This document shows, piece by piece, positions 1 through 23,500 of a stretch of DNA of 64,000 bases. Made by a program: the position numbers and the translations under genes. Under the pieces are notes generated by a model. The model was not told the DNA's origin, made no database searches, and saw nothing but the letters and a program-made list of their open reading frames with translations. How positions within the stretch are numbered: the stretch's first letter is position 1; each line of letters begins with the position of its first letter. The DNA is from Macrotis lagotis (lineage: Eukaryota > Chordata > Mammalia > Peramelemorphia > Peramelidae), in the NCBI RefSeq assembly GCF_037893015.1, contig NC_133660.1:284453578-284517577 (forward strand). The letters are read 5' to 3'.

Positions 1-302
1 TGGATCTAATTTCCCTGCTCTCTGGGGGGCCACCAGCCAGCTGGGGAGATAAGAAGTCATTCAAGCCTGATTGTCCCTCAAGCACCTGGCAAATGTTTGC
101 TCTGGGGGGACGGACGCCGCCCACTGCCACTAATGGTTCTGGTTGACACATTCGTCTCCTCCATAAGACAAAGCAACTGTCAGGACCAGGAGGGACTTTG
201 GAACAGACTCATGGAGGGAGGAAGCCTAGAGAGTTGGGGGTGGGGCCCAGAGCTAAATCCATCATCCCCCCCGCCCAGTCCCAGAGGCACCACGACGCTC
301 AC

Positions 303-13742
<13,440 letters not shown>

Positions 13743-15004
13743 GGCGGGGCCGGGGCCGGCCGGGGCTGCGGGGGCCGGCTGCCCGCGCGGCGGCGGGAGG
13801 ACGGGAGACGAGGCGGCCGCGGGCTCCGGGGCTTTCTCCGGGGCGGCCCGGGCGGGGCGGGGCCGCCCCCGACACGCCCCCGGCCCGGAGCCCGCGCCCC
13901 CTGGCGGCCGCCCCGCCCCGCCCCGCCCCTCTCTCCCTCCCCCTCGCCCCCCCCCCCGGCCCCAGCCCCCCACCGTCGGAAGCGCCTCGCGGCCCCCTCT
14001 GCCCCGGAGGAGCCGGCGAGCCCGAACCGGAGCCGGCAGCCCCCGCACCCCACCCGCTGCCCCCTTCTCCCCGGACAAGGAGGTTCTCCGGCCAGAAGCT
14101 GCGGGAAGATTCAGAGGGGCCCCTGCCCCCGAGGCCCCTGCCCGCTGCCCCCTGCCCCACCCCGGCCGGGCCTCGGGGCGCAGCTTTTCTGGACCAAGGC
14201 CTTGCGGGCCCGGGGCCAGGTCCAGAACTTCTGGAGCTCCAGGGAAACCGGGGAGCCTGACATGGGCGTTGGGGGGGGGGTGACTGGGTGGGGGGCTGAA
14301 GGCCGCCCCCCCGCAAAGACTCGGGGAGCCGCCCCCCCCCCCCCACAGCGAGGCTCCCGGGCTGGCACCGGCCCTGCCCTCGAGCAGCTAAGTTTCCTAG
14401 AAGAGAAGAGGATGAGGGGTGAGGGTGGGGGTGGGGGACCCACAACTAAAAATATCCGGGGCCTGGGCTGGCAGGCAGCTGCCTGTGGGCCCCCGCCCCC
14501 GAGCCCAAGCTGGGGCTGCGGGGAGGAGAACTCTAGAGGGGCTGAACACCAATTCTGTGCAGGCCACGATTTTACCTAAGGCTCCTGGACCTAGAAACCC
14601 AGAAAGCCAGGGAGGGGGGAGGGGGCCGGCTCCAGCCGCAGAAGCAACAGGAGGCCAGCCCGGGCCTGCAGAGAGCTCTGGGCTCGGGGCGCCGGGCCAG
14701 AGGGGACAGGGCAGGCGGCCCCTTGGGACTCTGTTTCCTTTCCCGTAAGAAGGGCAACGAGGGTTCCTCCTCAGTTGGTGCCTCGAGGTTTGCCAAGCCC
14801 TTCCCTGAGCACAGCCCTTGGAGGAAAGCCACCATCCCCATTCTCCAGAGCAGGAAAGTCGTCGCCTGGCAGTCGGGATCCAGCCAGCCACCAGCGATGA
14901 TTAGCTGCCTACTGTATGCCTGACCCATGTGCCATTTGGCTCTCTTCCCCTTGCTGTCTCTGCTGCCTAGCAGGCTCTCTCCTCTCTGCCTATCTTCCTT
15001 CTCT

Positions 15005-15677
15005 CATCTGTCTCTCCTCACTGTCTTTTGCTATCTCTCTTTTCTCTAATTCTGTCACTCTTCTGTCTGTCTCTAACTTTGTCTCTCTTCTCTCATTTGT
15101 CTCTTTTGGCTCTCCTCTCTCTCTCTCTTGTCCTCTGTCTCCGTTCTATCTTTGTCTCTAACTTTGTCTCTCTTCTCTCATCTCTCTTCTCTCTCTCTCT
15201 TCTCTTCCCTCTTTCTATCTCTGTCTCTTCCCTCTTTCTCTGTCTCTCTCTCTGTCTTCTCTCATCCGTCTCTCTTCTAACTCCATCTCTCACCTGTCTC
15301 TCTCCTGTCTCTTCTTTCTTCTTTCTATATCTCTCTTTTCTTTGTTTCTATCTATCTGTCTCCTCTTTTCTCTCTAGCTGTGTCTCTCTTCTCTCATCTG
15401 TCTCTCTTCTCTATCTCTCTCACCTTCTCTCTGTCTCTTCTATTTCTCTCTTCTCTCGATCTCTCGCCTTCTCTGTCTCTCTTCTTTCTGTCTTTTATCT
15501 GTCTCTTCTATCTTTGTCTCTCCTCTCTGTCTCTCTTCTCTCATGTCTTCTGTCATCTCTCTTCTAGCTCTGTCCTTCTATCTCTCACTCTTTTCTCTGT
15601 CTCTTCTGTCTTCTCTATATCTCTTCTCTCTATTTCTGTATTTCTATCTCTGTCTCTCTTCTCTCTAGCTCTACTTT
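15005..15677. repeat. Long imperfect pyrimidine tract (TCTCT type)
   Basis: About 670 bp of almost pure T and C on the + strand, made of irregular units such as tctctcttctctcatctgtc. It is long, low-complexity and open in several frames, so it yields a spurious Ser/Leu-rich open frame. Confidence 0.95.
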
Positions 15678-15848
15678 TTTTGTTTATTTGTTTGTTTTTT
15701 AGGGGGTTTTTTTGGCTAGGCAATGGGGTTAAGTGACTTGCCCAAGGCCACACAGCTAGGGGATTCTTAAGGGTCTGAGGTCACATTTGAACTCAGGTCC
15801 TCCTGACTCCAGGGCCAGTGCTCTATCCACTGCACCACCTAGCCGTCC
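15678..15848 (-). mobile_element. Marsupial tRNA-derived SINE with 15-bp target duplication
   Basis: Reverse-oriented copy with a T-rich tail, ggcaatggggttaagtgact, gaactcaggtcctcctgact and accacctagccgtccct. It is flanked by a perfect ctctagctctacttt duplication (15663-15677 and 15849-15863). It therefore inserted into the end of the pyrimidine tract. Confidence 0.92.
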
Positions 15849-15869
15849 CTCTAGCTCTACTTTCAAAGA

Positions 15870-16100
15870 GCAATTTTGACATTCTTCAATTGTGTCCTCA
15901 TCTCCATGACCCCATTTGGGGTTTTCTGGACAAATATACTGGAGTGGTTCGTCATTTCCTTCTCCAGCTCATTTTACAGATGAGGAAACTGAGGTAAACA
16001 AAGTGAATGACTTGCCCAGGCTCACACAGCTAGGAAGTGTCGGAGGGCAGATTTGAACTCTGGTCTTCCTAACTCCAGGAGCCACCTTGCTGTCCCTCAA
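15870..16100 (-). mobile_element. Mar1-like CORE-SINE
   Basis: Reverse copy with ccatgaccccatttggggtt, ggagtggttcgtcatttcct, ttacagatgaggaaactgag and gatttgaactctggtcttcc. Confidence 0.8.
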
Positions 16101-17404
16101 AGAACATGCATGCATCCTCTTAGAGGAAGACCGAGTTCAAGGATGACTTCCCAGGGATCCTGACTGCATGACCCTGGACAAGTCACTAGCATTAAGCCGC
16201 TAAGCTTAGCATGGAGGAAACCTGTTTACTCAACCTCCATCATCTAAGATCATCAATGGCTGCCAAGCTGCATGTTGGCTTGGCAGCGGAGCCCCTCCAA
16301 GTCTCTTGCCCAGGGTCACCCAGAAAGGAAGATTCTCATTGGAAGTCAGCTCTCCTGAAGCCTGGCTCCAAGTCCTACTTGGGACCAGGCCTTGACTGGG
16401 AAGAGGCTGGGGGAGAAGACACTCTGCCCCATGGGGTGGGGGGGATCTGGCTCCCCACTTTGCTCTAGCCTCTCTTCCAGGGCACCTGGTGGCCCCTGGC
16501 AGCTTCCTCAGCACAGTGCCCTCTCTGGACTCATGGCCCTGCCAGGGAGGTGCTGCTGGGGCGGTGCCCACAGCGGCCTAACAACAGGGTCCACTGACCT
16601 CAAGTCCAATTGCTTACAATTTTCTTTGCTAAATTGCCTGCTGTTTGGCACCTACACATCTGAGCCTTCCCAGATGGAAGGGACCGACCTCAGAAGGCCT
16701 CTCTGTGAACTGACTCATCTTCCTAGAGCAGGAGGCTCTCGTTCCTTCTGGGCTTGCTGACACCAGGCTCTTGGGCAGGTGGGGCCGTATCCATTCTACA
16801 GAAGAAGAAACTGAGGCTGAGCCTGGGCCACAACCAGAGCCCAAAGCCATTCTCCTGGGTCCAAGGCTGGCCCTCTGGACATCTTGCTCAGGGAGGAGAA
16901 GGGCTTTGGCTAGAGCTGCAAAGAGGTCAGTGGAGAGGCAGGCCTAGAAAGTCCACCCTGGTCTTTGGACTCTGAGGCCAGGGTTCTGTTATCAGACTCC
17001 CCAGAGTAGGTTCCCATGGCAGGATAGGGGAAGCCAGCTACCAACTCTCTCAGTCTGTGCCAGCTGCAAGCCAGACTAAAAAGAAACATTTCCTGCCCTC
17101 AGGGAGCTTACTTTCTCTTGGGGACACAACCAGAACACTTACAGGATTTCAATAGGAGAGATCTTAGAGGTCATCTCATCCCAAGGGCTGGGAAAAGGTT
17201 GGGGGTCCCACAGCCTGGGTTGAACCCAGGCTTCCTAAGGGGGAGCTCAGTCCCAACTGGTCCTGGCTATTTCCAAGCTTCCTTCGATCCCACAGCTCTA
17301 GCCTTTGGATGGGACTGGGCCTCAAGAGGTACCGGACACTATTCAGTTAGTAGAGGGAGGCTGGGGGAAGGCCAGGGACTAGGATTGTGCCAGACAGAAG
17401 GTTG

Positions 17405-18045
17405 GTGATGGGGGAGGGAGAGGTGAGAAGATTGAGAGAGAAAAGAGAGAGATGGAAGAGAGACAGAGAGAAAAGAGAGACAAGGATAGAAAGACAGAAA
17501 TAAGAAGAGGAGAGACGGAGGGAGGAAAGATAGAAGAGAGACAGAGAGAAGAGATAGAAGAGAGACAGATAAGAGAGGAAGACAGAGAGAGAAGACAGAG
17601 CTAGAGGGAAGAAAGACAGATGAGAGAAGAGAGCCAAAATTAGACAGAGAGATAGAGAGAAGAGAGACAGAATTGGAGAGAAGAGACATTAAAAAAGAGA
17701 GGAGAGATAGATGACAGAGAAGAGAGACAAAATTAGAGAAGAGAATTAGATTAGAAACAGATTTTAAAAAAGAGGAGAGATAGGGAGAGAGAGAGACTGA
17801 TAAAAAAGAGACAGAGAGGAGAGAGAAGAAAGTTAGAAGACAGAGCAAAAAGAGGAGAGAGCGAAAGAGACAAATGAGAGAAGAGATAGAGCTAGAGAGA
17901 AGTGATAATGAAAAGTCAGAGATAGAGAAGAGAGCCACAGAGAATTAGAGAGACAGAGGCAGACAGAAGACAGAGAAAGAGAGACACGAGAGACAGAGAA
18001 AGAGAAGGAAGGGGAGGGGAGAGCAGAGGAAAAAGGAGGAAGAAA
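17405..18045. repeat. Long imperfect purine tract (AGAGA type)
   Basis: About 640 bp of almost pure A and G on the + strand. It is the strand-complement counterpart of the tract at 15005-15677 and shares long words with it in reverse complement, for example cttctctcatttgtctcttt. Confidence 0.95.
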
Positions 18046-18167
18046 AATAGGATTCTAGATTCCAGGAAAGTGAGCTCAGGGTTCCAAGTGGACCTTGGCC
18101 AAGTCAGTTAAGAATCTCTTGGAGGTTCAGGTCCCTCCCCTGTATAATAAGGGGCTTGGCCTCCATC

Positions 18168-18362
18168 CAGTTGGTAGTAGGAATTGAAATCAGCAGGATC
18201 TGAGTTCAAATCCAATCTCAGCTACTTACTAGTGACTGAGGGCAAGTCACTTCACCCTGACTGCCTGGCATCCAGAGTCATCTTCAGTCATCCTGATTCA
18301 TATCTGGTCATTGGACCCAGATGGCTCTGGAGGAGAAAATGAGGCTGGTGACTTAGTCCAAC
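18168..18362 (+). mobile_element. Marsupial SINE variant
   Basis: The head gcaggatctgagttcaaatc and ggcaagtcacttcaccctga lead into the tail words gtcatcctgattcatatctg and ggacccagatggctctggag. This is a recurrent marsupial SINE tail; the family name is not certain. Confidence 0.65.
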
Positions 18363-18619
18363 CCCTCTCCCCCCAGTCCAAATCATGGGCATATCCTGGT
18401 GTCTTGGTTTTTCTCTGAGAGGGAAGGACAAACATCCGGGCCAAGACTATAGGAGCCAGACATACTTGGGTGACCTAGGGCTCAGCACTTTGCCGCTGGA
18501 GCCTGTCTCCCAATTTGCCAAATGACAGTCTTTAAGATCCCTTCCATCTCTAAATCTTGTTAAGATTCAGGGATGCTGGGGAGGGAAGGGGAGGGAGGAA
18601 TTTTCTAGAGCTCTGAGAA

Positions 18620-18885
18620 AGTTGTCTGAGAAGATAGTTGAAGAGTTAGTATTAATTCTCTGGTGAAATGATTCCCGGAGGAATTCTCATTAGAGGGCTT
18701 TTTCCTCTCCGGACACTCTCCCATCCCCGGTAATGGTAATGAGGCGTCTGGGTAATGGGGGAAGAGAGAGGCCTGGTGCCTTCCAGCCTCTACTCTCTAT
18801 TAACCCCACCCAACCCTCCCCAGAGCCTCTGGCTGGGAAGCTGAGAGCAACATTAGCAAGGTAATATGAGGATGGGGGTGGAAGT
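18620..18885. promoter_or_regulatory. Candidate non-coding regulatory block rich in TAAT/ATTA
   Basis: A unique, non-repeat stretch in the middle of the intergenic region. It carries at least seven TAAT/ATTA cores within about 230 bp (attaattctc, tctcattaga, ggtaatggtaatga, gggtaatggg, ctattaaccc, acattagc, ggtaatatg). The surroundings are low-complexity or repeats. Regulatory function is inferred only from motif clustering. Confidence 0.3.
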
Positions 18886-19427
18886 GGGGGGGATGGAGCT
18901 GGGTGAATCAGGATGTGGGAAATCTGGCCTTCTGGGGAGGGGGGGAATTGTAAGGAACTTTGAAGTCACTTGCCTGGCTCCTGGAATGGTCCAGACCTCG
19001 AAGATGCCAGGGAGCAGATACAGGTAAGAGAAAAGTTGGGGGTGCGGGGGAAGAGAACAGGAGTAGGATCAGGATACTGGGGTGGTTCCAGGTCTATCCC
19101 CATGGATAAGCCCAAGGAAGAGGGTTGCTGGGGCTTGGAGTATGGGAAGAAGGGAAGAACAAGAATCCAGAGAAGGATGGGAAGTCCCAAACTGAAAAGC
19201 ACCCCCCCCCAGGGCAGAGGTCACAATATCTTCAAATATTAAATAACCTGGAGACCCTAGCCTGAAACCAGAGTACCTGGGAGAGGAAAAACAAAGAGAG
19301 AGGGGAAAAGAGGTATTCCTATTGACTTCTAAGCTCTCTGGATCTGCCCTGGAGGTGGGACTTTGGGGGATGATTTCCTGTTTATTTTGTTTATGTGTTA
19401 TATCCCCATCAGAATCCAAGTTCTTTT

Positions 19428-19495
19428 ACTTAGCTGTGTGACCTTGGATAAGTCACTTAACCCCATTGCCTTGCAAAAATAAATAAAAAAAGAAT
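19428..19495 (+). mobile_element. SINE 3' fragment
   Basis: The words tagctgtgtgaccttggata and acttaaccccattgccttgc are followed by an A-rich tail: the 3' end of the same tRNA-derived SINE family. Confidence 0.75.
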
Positions 19496-20470
19496 CTAAA
19501 TTCCTGAAGAACTGGGGGGGGGGTCTTTGAACCCCTATTGCTTAGTACGTCATCTTGCATGCCTAAGAAATTCTTGTTGCCTTTTTTTTTTTAATAAACT
19601 TGAGATCACTGAGTCCCAAACTATTTTTCAGAAGACAAAATTGAAGTCAAGAGAAGTTAATCACAGCTGGATTAAAATGCAGGGCCTCAGCCTCCAAAAA
19701 CCAGTCCCCTTGCTGCCATCCCATACTGTCCCTTGGAAATGATAGGTCGCTGGGAGAGCAGATTGTTTCTGACCCCGAGTGGCCATAACCTGTCCAGACA
19801 CCACTTTGGGAGGCTTGGCCCTGGGTCCTTGGGGCTAGCCAATCGAGGGGGGTCAAGGTCAGCTGAAGTAGCTGCTGACCTGATCAACTGGCATCTGGCC
19901 AGGCCCAGAAAAACGCTCCTGGATCCAGAAGGTCAAATAATGGATTTATAACAGGATGTGTAATGTACCCAGAGAGAAAACCAGAGCAGAGTGTGGGCCT
20001 GCCCCAGGCCTCCCTCCCGGAGGCTCTGTCTGCTCTGGAGACAGAAGGAAACAGAAGTAGGAGCTTGCTTAGAATTAGAGCAAAGGGACTGGGCTGTTCT
20101 TAAGGGATGTTTCCATCCTGCCTGATGAACTGCCCTTCCCCCTCTAGGGATGTTGCTCTGTCACGAACAGGTAGAGAAAGGTAGGGGCGGCAGCCATCTG
20201 GCCTGGATTCTCCCGGACGGGGCCTGATTTCAGAGAGTTGGCCCCTTTACACAGGAAGCCAAAGAAACGTGCAGGGGAGTCCAGGGGACCCCAACACGGC
20301 GACAGGTCTGCCAATACCCACTGCCTGCTGCATCTGCTCAAGAAGTACTGCCATAAGGACACCCAGGCCTGTGGCAGAAGAAAGAGTAAACCAAGGCCTG
20401 GCTCAGATAGCAAGGAGGTCCTTGAAGTGGAAAATTGTATGAGGTCATCTCTACTGCACCATTCCCTTCT

Positions 20471-20810
20471 CTGACATTCTCTGTTCTAAGGTTCTCCCAG
20501 CCCTGACATTCCGTGTTCTAAGGTTCTCCCAGCTCTGACATTCCGTGTTCTAAGGTTCTCCCAGCTCTGACATTTCATGATCTAAGATCCCTCTCAGCCC
20601 TGACATTCCCTGTTCTAAGGTTCTCCTAGCTCTGACATTTCCTGTTCTAAGGCTCTCCTAGCTCTGACATTCCCTGTTCTAAGGCTCTCCTAGCTCTGAC
20701 ATTCCCTGTTCTAAGGTTCTCCTAGCTCTGATATTCCCTGTTCTAAGGTTCTCCTAGCTCTGACATTCCCTGTTCTAAGGCTCTTCCAGCTCTGACACTG
20801 GGACCCTAAG
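20471..20810. repeat. 32-bp minisatellite, about ten and a half copies
   Basis: Ten head-to-tail units of 32-33 bp whose core is ctgacattccctgttctaag, followed by a gttctcctagct or gctctcctagct segment. Units differ at a few positions. The first three use cccag, units five to nine ctag; the fourth is the most divergent. It lies in intergenic sequence. Confidence 0.95.
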
Positions 20811-21540
20811 ATACACAGTGGGGTGTGCACCAAGCTGCCCTTTTCCTGTGCTCTGGGCCTCAGTGGGACCTACTGTGAGGAACTTGAGAACAGACTCATT
20901 TCTTAGCCCCAGCACTGGGGAGGGTGGCAAAGGGTGCAACGTTGGTGGCCAATGTTGGCTCCTCCATGGAGCCTCTCCAGCCTGCGGCGATTTATTAATC
21001 CATGGCCCAGCCTTTCCTGCTAACACAGTTTTCATTGAGTGATGCATAAGCCAGGAGCTGCGGCTGTGAAAGAGAGAATGTGGGTCTGGGTTCCAGTCCT
21101 GATGCCCTTAGCGAGTCTTTTTCTTTCCCTGAATCTCTGATTGATTCTAAAGCCAGCAAATGGGCAGAATAATCCAGAATCCAGGCTCACCCAGCACAGG
21201 AACAGGGCCTCCCCAGACTTCTGAGTTGACCAGATAAGGTGACAAAGTGCTTCTTTCCACAGGTAAGCTGGGGGTGTGCATCCTCATTTCTCTTGTCATT
21301 TCTGTCCAGGTCTCCTTGGTGGCATGGCCCCAGGCTTGGGCCCAGGCTATCTGATGGACTATGAAGACAGATGGAAAGAAGACGGAGGCCTGGGGTCAGG
21401 GGCCCTGGACTGGAATCCTCTCTCTTCCTAAGAAAAGCACAATGCCCATTGGAACCTGCAAAGGGAGGCTGGGAAGGGTTGATGAGAGCAGGTATGGTAA
21501 GCCCTTTGCAGTCTTAAAAGCCCTTTGGAAATATCCATCT

Positions 21541-21690
21541 TGGGGCAGCTAGGTGGATGGAGCACCGGCCCCCAGAGTCAGGAGGACCTGAGTTCAAATT
21601 TGACCTAAGACACTTAATAATTCCCTGTGTGACCTTGGGCAAGAGGAGGAAACTGAGGCCCTGAGAGGTTAAGTAACTTGCCCAAGGTCA
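21541..21690 (+). mobile_element. tRNA-derived SINE joined to a MIR-like segment
   Basis: The head ggggcagctaggtggatgga and gagtcaggaggacctgagtt mark the SINE. From about 21640 the sequence changes to gaggaaactgaggccctgag and aagtaacttgcccaaggtca, a MIR-like piece. Confidence 0.75.
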
Positions 21691-21704
21691 CAAAGCAAGA
21701 TCTT

Positions 21705-21856
21705 TTTTTTTTTTTTTTGCAAGGCAAATGGGGTTAAGTGGCTTGCCCAAGGCCACACAGCTAGGTAATTATTAAATATCTGAGATCGTCTTTGAACCCA
21801 GGGACTCCTGACTCCAAGGCCGGTGCTGTAGCCACTGCGCCACCTAGCTGCCCCTA
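21705..21856 (-). mobile_element. Marsupial tRNA-derived SINE, full length
   Basis: T-rich tail, ggcaaatggggttaagtggc, ggccacacagctaggtaatt and gccacctagctgcccc. Flanking repeats of 14 bp (caaagcaagatctt and caaagtgagatctt) differ at two positions. Confidence 0.88.
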
Positions 21857-21935
21857 CAAAGTGAGATCTTGTCCAAAGTTGGATCTTCTTTACTGCACGT
21901 CCATAGTCCATATGTATCTCTTAAAAAAGTCTCCT

Positions 21936-22076
21936 GGGGCAGCTCGGCGGTGCAGTGGCTACAGCACCGGCCTTGGAGTCAGGAGGACCTGAGTTCGGCT
22001 CCGACTTCAGACACTTAGTCATTCCCTAGCTGTGTGGCCTTGGGCAAGCCACTTAACCCCACTGCCTTGCAAAAAC
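21936..22076 (+). mobile_element. Marsupial tRNA-derived SINE, full length
   Basis: It runs from ggggcagctcggcggtgcag to ccactgccttgcaaaaac. An 11-bp direct repeat aaaagtctcct flanks it (ending at 21935 and 22087). Its head-to-tail completeness suggests a fairly young insertion. Confidence 0.9.
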
Positions 22077-22308
22077 AAAAGTCTCCTCCATTGGTTTTCT
22101 TCTTTTTTAAATAGAATTTATGTTCAGTCCCAAAGTGTTCCACACCCTTCCACCACCTATGGAGAAGGCAAGACAAATAGAATTAATACAAATAAATAGA
22201 GTTCCCCAAGTAAATGCCCATGTTTAGTCACGAAAGAAAGAAAAAACGGAGATAATGGGGTTCCATCCCGACCTTTTTCATCAGTCCTCCAGAACAGTGT
22301 GGGGTAGG

Positions 22309-22575
22309 GGCGGCTAGGTGGCACAATGGATAGCGCACGGGCCCTGGAGTCAGGGGCTTCAAATGCGGCCTCAGACCCTGAATGATGACCTAGCTTCGTG
22401 ACCTTGGGCAGGTCACTCTTCTTGTTCTGTTCTTGTGAGGCAGTGGGGTGAAGTGGCCTGCCCAAGGCCACACAGCTGGCTCATCATTCAGCGTCTGAGG
22501 CCGCATTTGAACTCAGCTCCTCCTGACTCCAGGACCAGGCTCTAGTCACTCTTCACCCCATTGCCTTAAATTCAA
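22309..22575 (+). mobile_element. tRNA-derived SINE split by a second SINE
   Basis: The host copy begins ggcggctaggtggcacaatg and is interrupted after cttgggcag. It resumes at 22545 with gtcactcttcaccccattgc. Confidence 0.85.
22421..22544 (-). mobile_element. Nested SINE insertion
   Basis: Reverse-oriented SINE inserted into the preceding SINE and flanked by a perfect 9-bp gtcactctt duplication (22412-22420 and 22545-22553). Host and insert both carry the unusual ctgaatgatga variant, so they belong to the same subfamily. Confidence 0.88.
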
Positions 22576-23500
22576 ACAAGAAAGGTCGGTGTGGGGGCCT
22601 TGCCGTGGCCGCCGGTCCGTCCCCGGGTGCTGCCGCCCCCAGCCTCCGCACAGAAGTCTCCCCGGGGGGGTTTCTCCGAGCCCCCCCAGCTCTCCAGCAG
22701 GTCGGCCTGTCCCTGCCTTCCCCCCAGGCCCAGGGCCCAGCCGAGGCTCCCCCAGAGGCCCGCCGCTAAGCGGGTGTCCGAAGCCGGGGCTTCCGGGACC
22801 CCCTTCTCTCCGCGGGGGCCAGGAGCCCCCTCCAGCAGGCCTCAGAGAGGGCGCGGGGCCCCCGGGCAAGGGCTCCTGTGCCTGGCCGGGCCGGAGGGGG
22901 CGGCGGCGGGGGCGTGTCGGGGGCGTGTCGGGGGCGTGCCGGCGAGGGCGGGGCGGGGGCGGGGCGGGCGCAGCCAGCAGAGCGGCGGCGGCGGCGGCGG
23001 CGGCGCGGGGCGCGGGGCGCGGCGCGGCGCGGACAAAGGGCGGCGGCGGGCGGGGCCGGGGGGCGCGGGGCGGGGGGGGGGGGCGGCCCCGGCCGGCCCT
23101 GGGTCCGGCGCCCCGCGCCTGCGCGCACGTGGGCCGGCGGCGCGGGCCTGGGCCGGCCGCGGATGGCGGACAGCGGCCCGGCGGGCGGCGCGGCGGTGGC
23201 GGCCCCCGGGGGGGGCCCGGGGCCCCGCGTCTACTTCCAGAGCCCCCCGGGCGCGGCGGGCGAGGGCGCGGCCGGGGCGGAGGACGAGGGCCCGGGGCGG
23301 CGCCAGGGCAAGGTCACGGTCAAGTACGACCGCAAGGAGCTGCGCAAGCGGCTCAACCTGGAGGAGTGGATCCTGGAGCAGCTCACCGGCCTCTACGACT
23401 GCCAGGTCAGCCGCCGCCGCGCCCCCCGGGAGGGACCCGGGCCTGTCCCCCCCCCCCGGTCCCCCATCCGGGACGGCCCCCCATCCGGGACGGATCCCCG
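22570..23500 (+). promoter_or_regulatory. PPP1R14B: CpG island and promoter of PPP1R14B
   Basis: Extremely CpG-rich sequence directly upstream of and through the first exon. It contains repeated ggggcgtgtcg and ggggcggggc GC-box-like words at 22900-22970 and a gcggcggcggcgg run at about 22985. No TATA box is seen. Confidence 0.75.

Larger units (their letters stand above)
14250..22570. other. Gene-free stretch between PLCB3 and PPP1R14B
   Basis: No exon that could be matched to a known protein was found here on either strand. It holds two long pyrimidine/purine tracts, a 32-bp minisatellite, at least eight SINE copies or fragments, and one unique AT-richer block (about 18.62-18.88 kb). Unannotated stretches between these (16.2-17.4, 18.9-20.45 and 20.8-21.5 kb) show no recognisable coding or RNA signal. 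Confidence 0.6.

Noticed and set aside
15028-15736. Ser/Leu-rich membrane-like open frames of up to 179 codons
   Set aside because: They are translations of the pyrimidine tract. The mirror case occurs at 17339-17938 on the minus strand.
20471-20810. CRISPR-like regular repeats
   Set aside because: The units are tandem without unique spacers, and the DNA is mammalian. The same holds for 2156-2591 and 34820-34984.
21936-21990. tRNA gene suggested by tRNA-like SINE heads
   Set aside because: Heads such as ggggcagct...ggttcgaatc-like words are part of SINE copies with A-rich tails and target duplications. No intact cloverleaf was found.
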